DNA of 64,000 nucleotides from Aldehydirespirator sp965261105 (GTDB lineage: Bacteria; Actinomycetota; Acidimicrobiia; Acidimicrobiales; Aldehydirespiratoraceae), in assembly GCA_965261105.1 (NCBI GenBank), contig CBDHCM010000006.1, positions 3,534,001 through 3,598,000 of the forward strand, given 5' to 3'. The notes beneath the pieces are model-generated. The model saw nothing but the letters and a program-made list of their open reading frames with translations, did no database searches and was not told the origin of the DNA. Each line of letters opens with the position of its first letter. Position 1 is the stretch's first letter. Positions 17,205-27,859 of this stretch are shown here, piece by piece. Position numbers and translations under genes: made by a program.

Positions 17205-18560
17205 TCACTTGGGCGGGCGAGTCGCCTTGCCTCCGTGCACGGTCGGTTCGCGGCACCACTGCCGGCGCACCGTCGCCAACGGATCGAGGATCGACTCTGG
17301 AAGCCCGAGCAGGTCGCACAGCACGGCCTGGTCGAGGTCTTGGCGCGTCTCGTCGCGGTACGCCTCGTTGGCCGGCAGGAACTCCCGGAGGCGGAACCGT
17401 GCGAAGACCTCCGAGGCCTCCGAGAGCACCTCGCTACTCAGTGCGCGACAGTCCAGCACCGGAATCTCGCTGATCCGCCCGACCGAGAGAATCGACCGAC
17501 CCTGCTGCTGGCGCGACCCGACCCACCAGCGACCGATCAAGCCAAGAGTGGTGTTCAGCCACAAGACAACAGGCACCTCCCAAGCGCTCGCTTCAGCGAG
17601 GAAGCTCGGCCAGGCCCTCCCGCCTATGCACTCTTTAGGGGTTAGACAAGCCCCAAGACGCTGACTGTTCAGCCGGAACTCCAGATTCATATGGGCGTGA
17701 GATGCCGTGATCCGCCAAACCCTGCGAGCCTCCTCCTCCTCGCAGCCGGGCCGCAACTGTCCGTAGGAGTCGGGGGCAACTTCGAGCCGACTCTCCCGCC
17801 CGGAGCGGGCATTGTGAGCCCACAGAACGGGATAGGAAGAGCCCCGCCAGCGCTCGCCTGTCGGTTCGAGGTCCCGGATCCAGAAGGGCGCCGCGTATGC
17901 GCCTGTGCCGCGTTCAATCGGGCCGGCGGACTTCGGCCTCACCCCGATAGCAGCGTTGCCCGCGCCGGCGGTACCGAGCTCACCCAGCCTTGCAATCGGC
18001 ACCTTCAACAACCGATGTCGCGGTAAGGCCAGCCTCCCGTCCAACAACGCCAGAGCGGCCACCGCCAACCGTAACTCGGTCAACTGGCCGAACCCACCGT
18101 CCTCAAGGCGACCCGTGCCGACCACGCCGAGGCGCTCTCCGCCGATTCTCAACTCTCCTTGAGGCTTGTTGCGGTCGATGTGGCTGAGGATCGCAGAAGC
18201 CACCTCAAGCGACTGGGCGACGGTAGCGGGGCGATCCGTCAACCCGACCCAACACACCATCGCGCCCTCCTCACGGTCTGTCTGCGATTGGTGTGCCGGC
18301 GCGTGCGACTGGCGACGGGTCGCCACAACCAGCACCTCGGCGATTGCGGTGTCGTCCGAGAAGGCTCGGTCGGTCGAGCCGTGCGCAGCAATCGAGACCA
18401 CGACGAGATCCTCGTAGTGCTCCGCCAGCAATCGTCGGGCGCCGGACCACGCGCTCGACACAACGAAGGTGGCGGGAAGGACGAATGCAATGACGCCGCC
18501 GGGCTTCACCTTCGCATGCGCCAAGTCAAGGAAGTTGGAGGCCAAGCCGGCGTGCCCGCT
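17205..18560 (-). pseudogene. C-terminal part of an N6-adenine DNA methylase/type IIG-like enzyme, 5'-truncated
   Basis: About 446 residues resemble the C-terminal half of an Eco57I/type IIG-like methylase. LKPGG-type VKPGGVIAFVLPATF (motif VIII region) is at the very start, FSDDTAIAEVLVVATR follows, and a target-recognition-like tail ends in LDPLATVRRQW. The S-adenosylmethionine motif and NPPY are missing, so it cannot methylate. Reading upstream, homology stops near 18550-18560 where an IS30 transposase fragment begins. A likely N-terminal piece of the same gene lies beyond, at 18858-19373. A deletion that followed IS insertion, or an assembly join, would explain this. Confidence 0.65.
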
Positions 18561-18778
18561 CCCGCCAGCTTGGGCGTCTTGGGCCGGCGAGCCCGCAGAC
18601 CCGCAGCCGCCTGCGCGGCCTCGGCGTCATAGCCGCCGCGCCCGCCGCCGCGCTTGAGCTCGCGATGGACCGTCGAGCGGTGCCTGCCCAAGCGCCGGGC
18701 CATCTCATCGACGTCGACGCCCGCCCTCGCCATCTCATCGACGCGCACGCGTTCCTCTGAGCTGAGGCGCTGTGCCAT
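18560..18778 (-). mobile_element. IS30-family transposase, N-terminal fragment
   Basis: From ATG 18778 the frame reads MAQRLSSEERVRVDEMARAG, then a helix-turn-helix MARRLGRHRSTVHRELKRGG and RGGYDAEAAQAAAGLRAR, the N-terminal HTH_38 region of IS30-family transposases. After about 70 residues it runs into methylase sequence in another frame. The DDE catalytic domain is absent, so the element is dead. Confidence 0.75.
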
Positions 18779-18785
18779 ACTGTGA

Positions 18786-18858
18786 ACCTCCACCGGATCG
18801 GATGCTGACTTGGACAACCGGCCATCATGGCCGATCTGTCGCATCCACCGGTGGAGGT
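18786..18858. repeat. 11-bp inverted repeat between IS30 fragment and nuclease-like fragment
   Basis: ACCTCCACCGG (18786-18796) and CCGGTGGAGGT (18848-18858) are perfect inverted arms 51 bp apart, with a nested GGCCATCATGGCC palindrome between them. The outer arm ends at the stop of the upstream gene fragment. It may be the left end of the IS30 element, but a terminal repeat partner cannot be confirmed because the other end is lost. Confidence 0.5.
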
Positions 18859-19373
18859 CACCCACCGTCCTCGAGCACGCCGACCGCCTGCGCAAGCCGG
18901 CGTTCGGAGACAGAGACCGACTCGACGAGGCCTGCTAGCGCGTCGATGGCACCAGTGATGAAGCCGTCTTCGGGAAACCTCTCCCACCCGTCCGCTCCGG
19001 TGGAATTGAACACGCAGTAGTCGAACTCGGCCCGCGCCAGGGCCGTCGAGAGATCGGCTTGACGAACCTGACTGAGGTCGCGGGGGATTCGCACGGCGAC
19101 GACCTGCTCAAGGGGCTCGCCGGTCTCTGCAAGAGTCATCCCGAGTCGAGCCAAGGCATCCGCCTCGACATCGCTGGCGGGCACGTACTCAGTCTCGATG
19201 ACAACGGACAGGCCTCCGGGCAGACGCACGACAATGTCGGGGGCCTTGGCTGCACCGTCAGCGAGTACGCGAGTGGATTCTGCTTCCACTGTCCAGCGCG
19301 GGTGCTTGGCATCAAGCGCGGTAGCCAAACGGTCATTGATTGTTGTCTCTCGCGTACGCGCTCTTCGAGCCAT
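18858..19373 (-). pseudogene. N-terminal fragment of a restriction-modification-like gene
   Basis: The 171-residue frame starts MARRARTRETTINDRLATAL and contains PDIVVRLPGGLSVVIETEY, which looks like the core of a PD-(D/E)xK nuclease fold with E-x-E in place of E-x-K. It stops at the IS30-side inverted repeat. Size, strand and order suggest it is the N terminus of a nuclease-methylase fusion whose C terminus is the 17205-18560 piece. The methylase core between them is missing. It might alternatively be a free-standing small protein of unknown function. Confidence 0.5.
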
Positions 19374-19529
19374 GCCGACTTGCCTCCGACGTCCGCGCGC
19401 CGCCTGTCGGGCGCCCTCGCTACAGCGATGGCGAAACCTAGCTCATGTGTGTGACACTTCGGTGCATCCTGGATGATCCCGCGCAGTCGCCGTGCGCGCA
19501 CGCTCATAGCCGCCCTCAATTGGCCACCG

Positions 19530-19712
19530 GCACAGACTGATGGTCACATCTACGTGGCCGCCCGGGGCGACGTCGACCGGTCCGACCCCTTCTGGAACGA
19601 GACCAGCTTCAGCGGCGCCTCGCTCCCGTTCAGCGACCTGGTCTCGGCCGAGGACCACTACGGCGCGGCGGTGGCCTTCCTCGACGGCGGGTGCGCCCGC
19701 CTCAACCGCTGA
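19530..19712 (+). pseudogene. 3' remnant of an unidentified gene
   Basis: Roughly 60 codons with strong G/C third positions read GHIYVAARGDVDRSDPFWNE, then SFSGASLPFSDLVSA, HYGAA and FLDGGCARLNR before a stop at 19712. It looks like the C terminus of a real protein, but no convincing start exists and sequence upstream is not coding-like. It overlaps the ccmH 3' end by 11 bp in convergent orientation. The family was not recognised. Confidence 0.35.
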
Positions 19713-21078
19713 GCGCCGCTCGCAGGCCCTGGTCCTCGACCAGGCGGACCAAGTCCGGCGGCCGGTACTGCAAGGCATCGAAGGCAGCGAGATCGGCTCG
19801 GGCTCCCGCGGAGTCGCCTCGCTGCCAGTGCGCGAAGGCCCGATACACGAGGCTCCTCGGGTTGGCCGGGTCAGCGTCCAGGGCGGCGTCCAGGTAGTCG
19901 ACGCCGAGCACCACCAGCTCAGGGTCGCCGCTGCGGGCCAGCAGCCAGCCCCGGCCGGCCAGGGCGTCGGGGTCATCGGGGCGGGACTCCAGCACCCAGT
20001 CGAGGAACTGCACGGCCTCGAGCAGATCGCCCCGGTTGGCAAGAGCCTCGGCCGCGATGAGTGCGTCGGGCACCGACAGCGCGGTCTCGCTGAAGGCGGG
20101 GCGTTCCTCGAAGGCGGCCAGGGCGTCGACAGCCTGCAGCGCGGCCGCGTCGCGGGCCTCGGCCACCCGCTCGCGCACCCTGGCCTGGGCCAGCAACTCC
20201 TCGGCGTAGGGAGGCGGGTCCAGCGAGTCGAACACGGCCAGCTCGGTGGCGGCCTGAGCGCCGTCACCCTCCTCGAGGGCCACGATGGCGCGGAACAGCC
20301 GAGCGTCGGGGTAGGTGGGATCCACTGCGATGGCGTCGTCGAGATACTTCACTGCGGTGGCCCGGTCTCCTCGACGGGAGGTGAGCCAGCCCCGGTAGGT
20401 GAGCGCCTCCACGTTGGAGGGCTGGAGCTGCAGCGCCTCGTCGTAGGCGGCGATGGCACCGGCCATGTCGCCGTCGGCCAGCCGCGACTGGGCCTCGAAG
20501 ATCATTTCGCGGGCGGTGGAGCGGATCTCGCCGGTGATGGAGCCGTCGGCGCCGCGGCTGCCGGAAGACCGGGCCACCAGCACCCCCGCGGCGCCGGTCA
20601 CCGCCACAATGGCGACGGTCCACACCGCCGCGTTGCGCCAACGGCGCCGGCGTCCCCCCGACGGCGTTGTGGCGTCGGCGTGGGCCGGACCGCGGCCGGA
20701 CCGCAGCATCACGACCAGCACGGCCGCGATGCCACCGCCGGCGAGCAGCGGAAGGATCCACACCAGGCTGGTGATGCCGGAGCCGGAGGGGTTGTAGTCG
20801 ATGTCGGTGTCGTAGGCGGCCACGAGCTGGTCGCGGATGTAGGCGTCGCTGCGGCCCTCGTCCACCCACACCGCGATCCGCCGCCGGATCTCGCGGGCCA
20901 CGGGCACGTCGCTCTCGGCCACCGACTGGCCCGCGCAGACCGGGCAGGCGAAGTCCTGGGCCAGTGCCCCGGCGCGGTCGGCATTGGTTTGCGGAGGACC
21001 CTCGTTCAACGACCCGTACACGAAGGCCGCCGCGGCCACTGCGACAGCCGCGATCCAGCTGAGGGTGCGCGCCCTCAT
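19702..21078 (-). CDS. ccmH: CcmH with fused TPR (CcmI-like) domain
   Basis: A 458-residue cytochrome c maturation protein. After an N-terminal anchor (about residues 5-22) the CcmH domain carries the redox pair Cys45-Cys48 in FACPVCAGQSVAES, which reduces the haem-binding cysteines of apocytochrome c. A second membrane segment (about 105-125) and a third (about 150-170) precede a tetratricopeptide region (residues about 190-458) that plays the CcmI role of holding apocytochrome. The start overlaps the ccmG stop by four bases. It is the last gene of the ccm operon. Confidence 0.88.
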   Translation of the reverse strand: MRARTLSWIAAVAVAAAAFVYGSLNEGPPQTNADRAGALAQDFACPVCAGQSVAESDVPVAREIRRRIAVWVDEGRSDAYIRDQLVAAYDTDIDYNPSGSGITSLVWILPLLAGGGIAAVLVVMLRSGRGPAHADATTPSGGRRRRWRNAAVWTVAIVAVTGAAGVLVARSSGSRGADGSITGEIRSTAREMIFEAQSRLADGDMAGAIAAYDEALQLQPSNVEALTYRGWLTSRRGDRATAVKYLDDAIAVDPTYPDARLFRAIVALEEGDGAQAATELAVFDSLDPPPYAEELLAQARVRERVAEARDAAALQAVDALAAFEERPAFSETALSVPDALIAAEALANRGDLLEAVQFLDWVLESRPDDPDALAGRGWLLARSGDPELVVLGVDYLDAALDADPANPRSLVYRAFAHWQRGDSAGARADLAAFDALQYRPPDLVRLVEDQGLRAALSG

Positions 21079-21625
21079 GACGCCGCGATGAGTTGGTCGA
21101 TCACGTTGTCAATGCCGTCAGCGGTCACGCCCCCGAGCTGCTTCCACACCACTGCCCCCGATGGGGCCACGAGATAGGACTCGGGCACGCCGGTGACGCC
21201 GTAGGCGATCGCCGCCTCGCTCCCTCCCTCCACCAGCACGGGCCAGTCTCCGCCGTTGGCCTCGAAGAATCGGCGTACGTTGTCGACGCTGTCGTCGAAC
21301 ACCACCGACACGATCTCGGCATCGCCCGCCGGGGCGTGGCGCTCGCTGAAGGCGACCAACTCGGGGTGCTCCATGATGCAGGGCACGCAGGTGCTCTGGA
21401 AGAAGTTCACGATCACCCAACGGCCTCGCCAGTCGTCGAGGTCGAAGGATTCGCCCGCGGTGGTGACGCCGGCGACCGGCGGTGCGAGCTTGCCCAGGAT
21501 GGGGCTGGCGGCGTTGCGCACCGACGCAGAGTCCCGGGTGGCCAGCACCAGCACCAGCAGCCCGATCGCCACGGCCACCGGCAGCGCGATCCAACTCGCC
21601 CGCCGGCGCCGGACCGCCGGATCGC

Positions 21626-21629
<4 letters not shown>
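21075..21629 (-). CDS. ccmG: Cytochrome c maturation thioredoxin CcmG (DsbE)
   Basis: A membrane-anchored thioredoxin-like protein of 184 residues. One N-terminal helix is at about 12-30, then the thioredoxin fold with active-site Cys81-Cys84 in NFFQSTCVPC and the cis-proline region GVTGVPESYLV. It should reduce CcmH or apocytochrome outside the membrane. The frame is open upstream, but GTG 21629 forms a GTGA overlap with the ccmF stop and gives a normal N terminus, so it is chosen. Confidence 0.9.
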
Positions 21630-23602
<1,973 letters not shown>

Positions 23603-23624
23603 CGCGACGAGTGCGGTGCCAAGG

Positions 23625-23732
23625 GCGCGATCACGGTAGCGAGCCGCCTTCCTCGGCTTCCTGGGGGACCCGGCCGAAAGCGGTGTCGATCCGGTAGCGC
23701 GATCACGGTAGCGAGCCGCCTTCCTCGGCTTC
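23625..23732. repeat. 36-bp direct repeat (period 72) of the ccmE 3' end
   Basis: The 36-bp segment 23697-23732, which holds the last codons and stop of ccmE, recurs identically at 23625-23660, 72 bp downstream of it in transcription order. The copy would again read EAEEGGSLP-stop in the same register. This is a clean tandem duplication of a gene end. Confidence 0.9.
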
Positions 23733-24281
23733 GTCGATGCGCTCCCCGTAGCTGTCGCGGTTGCGGTAGTCGTTGTCGTGTTTGACCAGCATCCGGTCCG
23801 ATGCGAAGTGCCAGCCGTCCTCGGCGATCACGGGGCCCGGACCGGGGCCTTGCTGCCAGGCGCCTTCGAGGACCACGGGCACGCCGGGCTGGAACAGCTC
23901 GGGCGGGTCGCCGATGTGGACGACGTCCACCACCGCTCCGTTGAAGTCGACGGAGAAGGCCAGCACCGGCCGGTCGTCCCAGAAGGTGTGCACCGGGGCA
24001 AGGATGGGCGTCCCCTGAAGGAAGAAGCGCTCCGAGGCCAGTTCGTCGCGGCGCTCCACCGCTTCGTCGGCGTTGTAGAAGAACAGCGAGGCGTCGCCCA
24101 GGAGGTTGGTTGCGAGCACCGACACTGCCGCGGCCACGCCCACCAGGACCAGCAACGCGAGCGAGCGTCTCGCTCTCCTGGACCGGGGATCCGGCCGGGG
24201 GGTTAGCGGCGAGAGCTCCGTGTCTGCGGTTGCCGTCTCGTCCGTGGCCGCGGTTTCCGTGCCGGTCGCGGCGTCATCCAT
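23703..24281 (-). CDS. ccmE: Haem chaperone CcmE
   Basis: A 192-residue haem chaperone. A Thr/Asp/Glu-rich cytoplasmic leader (about 1-35) is longer than usual, then one membrane helix (about 40-60) and the OB-fold domain. The haem-binding histidine is His168 with Tyr172 in the canonical HxxxY form (KHDNDY). It takes haem from CcmABCD and passes it to CcmF. It starts 6 bp after the ccmD stop. Confidence 0.9.
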   Translation of the reverse strand: MDDAATGTETAATDETATADTELSPLTPRPDPRSRRARRSLALLVLVGVAAAVSVLATNLLGDASLFFYNADEAVERRDELASERFFLQGTPILAPVHTFWDDRPVLAFSVDFNGAVVDVVHIGDPPELFQPGVPVVLEGAWQQGPGPGPVIAEDGWHFASDRMLVKHDNDYRNRDSYGERIDEAEEGGSLP

Positions 24282-24287
24282 GGCTTC

Positions 24288-24425
24288 TCATTCTCCGTCG
24301 TTGCTCTGCTCGGCTCGGGCCCGGCGCAGCAGCCTCCGGCCCCGCAGCCTGAGGGCGACGGCGTAGAGCCCGCCGGCGGCCAGCGTCACGCCCCAGGCGC
24401 TCAACACGTACCCGGCCTGGCTCAC
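24288..24425 (-). CDS. ccmD: Small haem-export protein CcmD
   Basis: A 45-residue protein missed by length cut-offs. It starts at GTG 24425, overlapping the ccmC stop (GTGA), and reads VSQAGYVLSAWGVTLAAGGL, then YAVALRLRGRRLLRRARAEQ and a short acidic tail. One membrane helix followed by an Arg-rich cytoplasmic segment is the CcmD pattern. It lies exactly where ccmD is expected, between ccmC and ccmE, and should help release haem-loaded CcmE. Confidence 0.85.
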   Translation of the reverse strand: MSQAGYVLSAWGVTLAAGGLYAVALRLRGRRLLRRARAEQSNDGE

Positions 24426-25192
24426 AGGCCGGCCTCCGCCCGCCGGGCTCGGAGCGCCTCATGGAGGTGTCGGTCGGCCAGCTGGCGCTCCAGCCAGCCG
24501 ATGCGGAAGCGGTGCACCACCATCCACAGGATCGCCATGGCGGCCACCACCAGCGCCAGAAACAAGGTGAACAGGGTTAGATCCTCGAGCTTGCCGTCGG
24601 TGAGGGAGGACTGCTGGTGCAGGGTGCGGTTGGCCCACCAGTTCACCGACCGGTTGACGATGGGGACGTTGACCGCGCCGACCAGCCCGACCACTGCGGC
24701 CCGGGTGGCGACGGAGCCGGCGTCGCCGCCGAGGGCCCGCACCGACAGGTACCCGACCATCACCAGGAACAGGATGAGGGTGGTGACGAGGCGCACGTCG
24801 CCCCACTCCCAGTAGGTGCCCCACGTGGGCCGGCCCCAGAGCATGCCCGTGACCAGCGTGAGGCCGCACAGCAGCACCCCGACCTCGGCTGCGGCGTGGG
24901 CGGTGATGTCCCACCACACCGACCGCCGCCACAGCCACATGACCGAGCCGAGCGCGGTGAGCCCGAACGCGGCGTAGGCCCCCAGCGCCGACGGGACGTG
25001 CACGAAGATGATGCGGACCGTGTCGCCCTGCACGTCGTCGGCCGGCACGGCCAGCAGCCCCAGCGCCGCCACTGCGGCCAACCCGGCCAGGGTCGCGGTT
25101 CCGAGCCAGCAGGTGAAGCGCGACCCCGTCCTGGGCGGTCCGCCCAGGTACCCGGCGAGCAGCTCGCGGCCGCCAGCCGCAGAACCGGTCAT
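24422..25192 (-). CDS. ccmC: Haem exporter subunit CcmC
   Basis: A 256-residue membrane protein with six predicted helices that loads haem onto CcmE. The tryptophan-rich motif reads WGTYWEWGDVRL, a variant of the usual GTWWxWDxRL, and the histidine in FVHVPSA is kept. The start ATG 25192 overlaps the ccmB stop (ATGA); codons further upstream lie inside ccmB and were rejected. Confidence 0.9.
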   Translation of the reverse strand: MTGSAAGGRELLAGYLGGPPRTGSRFTCWLGTATLAGLAAVAALGLLAVPADDVQGDTVRIIFVHVPSALGAYAAFGLTALGSVMWLWRRSVWWDITAHAAAEVGVLLCGLTLVTGMLWGRPTWGTYWEWGDVRLVTTLILFLVMVGYLSVRALGGDAGSVATRAAVVGLVGAVNVPIVNRSVNWWANRTLHQQSSLTDGKLEDLTLFTLFLALVVAAMAILWMVVHRFRIGWLERQLADRHLHEALRARRAEAGL

Positions 25193-25878
25193 GCGTCCTC
25201 CATCAGCGGGCCGTAGGCGACCGCGCCCAGAGCCACGTTGGCGGCAGCGAAGCCCGCCAGCAGCCCAACCCACGACCAGCCACCGACCGCGGCGGTGCCC
25301 AGCACATCCTCGAATGCTCGCGTGGCGGCGATCAGCACCGGGGCCACCACCGGCAGCAGCAGGATCGGCAGGACCGTCTGATGGGCTCGCACTCCTGCAA
25401 CCACAGCACCGAGCAGGCTACCGGCGGCCGCCAGCCCGACAGTCGCCGCGACCGCGGTCGCCGCGGCCAGCAGCAGCGACTCGACCTCCGCCCCGTACAG
25501 CAGCACCACGCCCGGCACCAGCACCACGGCCACCACCAGCAACTGCACGGCCACAGCCGCGGCCTTGCCACCGAAGGCGGCCGCGGGGGCCATGCCGCTG
25601 AGCAACAGCATCCGTTGGGCGCCGTCGGCGGACTCAACCGCTACCGAGCGCTGCACCGCAACCACGGTGACGAACAGCACCGTCATCCACAGCAGGCCCG
25701 GAGTGGCCAGCCGCAGCGTCGGCCGGTTGGCGTTCAGCGCGAACCCGAAGAGCACCAGCACCAGCAGCGCGAACGGCACGACCTGTCCCAGCGTGGTGCG
25801 GGCCCGCCACTCGATCCGCAGATCCTTGGCCGCCACCAGCCGGGCGTCGGCCGCGGACAGGCCCAGCTCACGCCACAT
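25189..25878 (-). CDS. ccmB: Haem exporter membrane subunit CcmB
   Basis: A 229-residue, about six-helix membrane subunit of the CcmAB complex. DLRIEWRARTTL near the N terminus, the FGFALN region and the ILLLPVVAPVLIAA helix match the family. ATG 25878 is preferred over an upstream ATG at 25920 because that would add a stretch made of the local 35-bp repeat. Confidence 0.88.
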   Translation of the reverse strand: MWRELGLSAADARLVAAKDLRIEWRARTTLGQVVPFALLVLVLFGFALNANRPTLRLATPGLLWMTVLFVTVVAVQRSVAVESADGAQRMLLLSGMAPAAAFGGKAAAVAVQLLVVAVVLVPGVVLLYGAEVESLLLAAATAVAATVGLAAAGSLLGAVVAGVRAHQTVLPILLLPVVAPVLIAATRAFEDVLGTAAVGGWSWVGLLAGFAAANVALGAVAYGPLMEDA

Positions 25879-25893
25879 GCGCACCGCCCTCTG

Positions 25894-25952
25894 CCTCACG
25901 CAGCCCGCCTCTCGCCGCACGCAGCCTGCCTCACGCAGCCCGCCTCTCGCCG
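25894..25952. repeat. 35-bp-period direct repeat between ccmA and ccmB
   Basis: A 24-bp identical core beginning CCTCACGCAGCCCGCC occurs at 25894-25917 and 25929-25952. It fills the short ccmA-ccmB gap and slightly separates genes that are otherwise overlapping in this operon. Confidence 0.85.
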
Positions 25953-25968
25953 TCGGGGGCGCGCTCCC

Positions 25969-26613
25969 TCACGCCTCACCCGCGCTCACCGTCCCTCCGG
26001 CCATGGTCACGGTTCGTGTGGCCAGGTCGTCAGCGGAGCCGGGCTCATGGGAGGCCAGCATCACGACGGCGCCGGCCGCGGCCGCGGCCGTCACGATGCT
26101 GCCCACGATCTCGCGCCCCTCGGGGTCGAGTCCGGCGTGGGGCTCGTCGAGCAGCCACAGCTCAGGGCGGCGCACCACGATCGCGGCCAGCGCCACCCGG
26201 CGGCGCTGCCCCGCCGACAGCCGAGCGGTGGGCACGTCCCGCAGGCGCGAGGGCAGACCGAGGCGGTCGAGCGCTCCGGGCACATCGGCCTCGCCCACCC
26301 GAGAGGCTCGGGCCCAGAGGCGGAGGTTCTCAGACGCGCTCAACTCGCTGTAGAGAGCGGTGTCGTGGCCGATCAGGCCCACCCGGCGACGCACCGCGGC
26401 CCGGTCGGCGCCCAGATCGCATCCCAGCACCTCGCCCTGCCCGCCGGCCAGCGGCAACAGCCCGGCGCACAGGTGCAGCAGGGTGGACTTGCCCGCGCCG
26501 TTGGGCCCCCGCACCACAACGACCTCGCCGCGCTCGATGGAGAGGTCGACCCCGGCCAGCGCGGGGAATCGCCCCAACAGCACGATCGCGCCGCTCAGGC
26601 GCACCGCGCTCAC
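25969..26613 (-). CDS. ccmA: Haem exporter ATPase CcmA
   Basis: A 214-residue ABC ATPase, first gene of the System I operon. Walker A GPNGAGKST, signature LSAGQRRRVALA, Walker B LWLLDEPHAGLD and the H-loop ASHEPG are all present. With CcmB it drives release of holo-CcmE from CcmC. The start is GTG 26613. The operon order is ccmABCDEFGH, all on the - strand. Confidence 0.92.
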   Translation of the reverse strand: MSAVRLSGAIVLLGRFPALAGVDLSIERGEVVVVRGPNGAGKSTLLHLCAGLLPLAGGQGEVLGCDLGADRAAVRRRVGLIGHDTALYSELSASENLRLWARASRVGEADVPGALDRLGLPSRLRDVPTARLSAGQRRRVALAAIVVRRPELWLLDEPHAGLDPEGREIVGSIVTAAAAAGAVVMLASHEPGSADDLATRTVTMAGGTVSAGEA

Positions 26614-26699
26614 AGCTCGGCCGCCAGGTTCGGGACGGGTCTAGAGGCCTGGGCCACTCCCCCAGCGTAAGAGGCCGAGCGGCTTGATCGGGGTTGGCT

Positions 26700-26717
26700 G
26701 TCGCCCGGTCAGGCGAC
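26700..26717. terminator. Short hairpin over the SDR stop codon
   Basis: GTCGCC (26700-26705) and GGCGAC (26712-26717) form a stem whose 6-nt loop carries the SDR stop. It is one of several inverted repeats centred on stops in this window. A U-less terminator is possible. Confidence 0.35.
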
Positions 26718-27500
26718 CGGATAGAGGTCTCCCGCGTTGACCAGCAGCGACTGGCCCGTGATCATCCGGGCCCGCTCCGAGGCCAGGAACATCGCCGCCT
26801 CGGCCACGTCGGAGTCGGTGGGCATCTCCCGCAGAGCCATCTGTTGGGCGATCTCGTGCTTGACCTCCTCCGCGGTGATGCCCCGCTCGCCGGCCTGCCA
26901 CTGGCAGTAGAACTCCACGTTGGGCCCCCACATCCACGACGGCACGACCGTGTTGACCCTGATACCCGAGGGGCCCAGCTCCGCGGCCAGATCGCGGGCC
27001 AGGGACAGCAGCGCCGACTTGGCCGCTCCGTAGGCGCTCTGGGGGAACACCGCCACCGGCCGCATCGACGCCTGCGAGCCGATCAGCACCACCGACCCGC
27101 CGCCCGCCGCAGCCATGTGGGGTGACACCGCGCGGACCACATGGACCGTTCCGAGCACGTTGACGGTGAGGTTGGCCGTCCAGTCGTCGTCGGTGAGCCG
27201 ATCGAACGGTCCGTGGCGGGTGTCGAGGGCGGCCACGTTGATCACCGCGTGCAGCGCCCCGAAACGTTCGGCCGCGGCATCGGCCGCGGCGGAGCAGTCG
27301 TGCTGGCTGGTTATGTCGCCGGCGCAGGTCAGGACCCGCTCGCCCGTCGGGTCGAGTTCGGTCGCAGCGGCCGCGAGGCGCTCGGCGTTGCGGGCCATCA
27401 CGGCCACGTTTGCGCCGTCGCGAAGCGCCAGGCGAGCGCAGCCGGCACCCAGCCCGGGGCCGACGCCCACCACCAGCAAGGTTCGTCCTTCGAGGATCAT
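26709..27500 (-). CDS. Short-chain dehydrogenase/reductase
   Basis: A 263-residue classical SDR with an NAD(P)-binding Rossmann fold. The cofactor motif is seen as GVGPGLGAGCARLA near residue 12, NVAALD replaces the usual NNAG, the catalytic Ser lies in IGSQAS, and Tyr-Lys in SAYGAAKSAL. ATG 27500 overlaps the stop of the upstream hydrolase fragment, so that is taken as start. The substrate is unknown. The former operon partner is truncated. Confidence 0.88.
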   Translation of the reverse strand: MILEGRTLLVVGVGPGLGAGCARLALRDGANVAVMARNAERLAAAATELDPTGERVLTCAGDITSQHDCSAAADAAAERFGALHAVINVAALDTRHGPFDRLTDDDWTANLTVNVLGTVHVVRAVSPHMAAAGGGSVVLIGSQASMRPVAVFPQSAYGAAKSALLSLARDLAAELGPSGIRVNTVVPSWMWGPNVEFYCQWQAGERGITAEEVKHEIAQQMALREMPTDSDVAEAAMFLASERARMITGQSLLVNAGDLYPVA

Positions 27501-27857
27501 GGCTCCAGTCTCCCCTCCCAGCGGATCGGCATCCACCCGAGCGGCCGTAGTTCCTCCGCGCAGGAGGTGTCAACCGGGCTGCCTGGATCGGCCACAAAGT
27601 CGTCCACGATCCGGTTGATGCAGCCGTCGAAGCCCCATGTGCCGTGGCTGCTGCCGTCGCGCACGACCAAAGTTGCCGCCGCGAGGTGCTCGGCCGCGGC
27701 CGCTGCGAAATCGGGCGGGGTTATCGGGTCGAACCGCCCCGAGAGCAGCAGCACCGGCAGGTCGCTGGTCACCGGCTCGCCGACAGACGGCGGCGACGGA
27801 GCCACCGGCCACTGCTCGCAGCCCGCGGCAATACCCTCACCAATGACCGCGGCTTGG
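27497..27857 (-). pseudogene. C-terminal fragment of a TAP-like alpha/beta hydrolase
   Basis: About 115 codons match the C-terminal domain of tripeptidyl-aminopeptidase-like hydrolases: LPVLLLSGRFDPITPP with the catalytic Asp, VVRDGSSHGTWGF with the catalytic His, and a late Cys in DTSCAEEL. The nucleophile domain is missing. Homology ends about where the dispersed repeat (27860-27988) begins, so the gene was probably cut there. Its stop overlaps the SDR start, showing that the two were once coupled. Confidence 0.7.
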
Positions 27858-27859
27858 TG

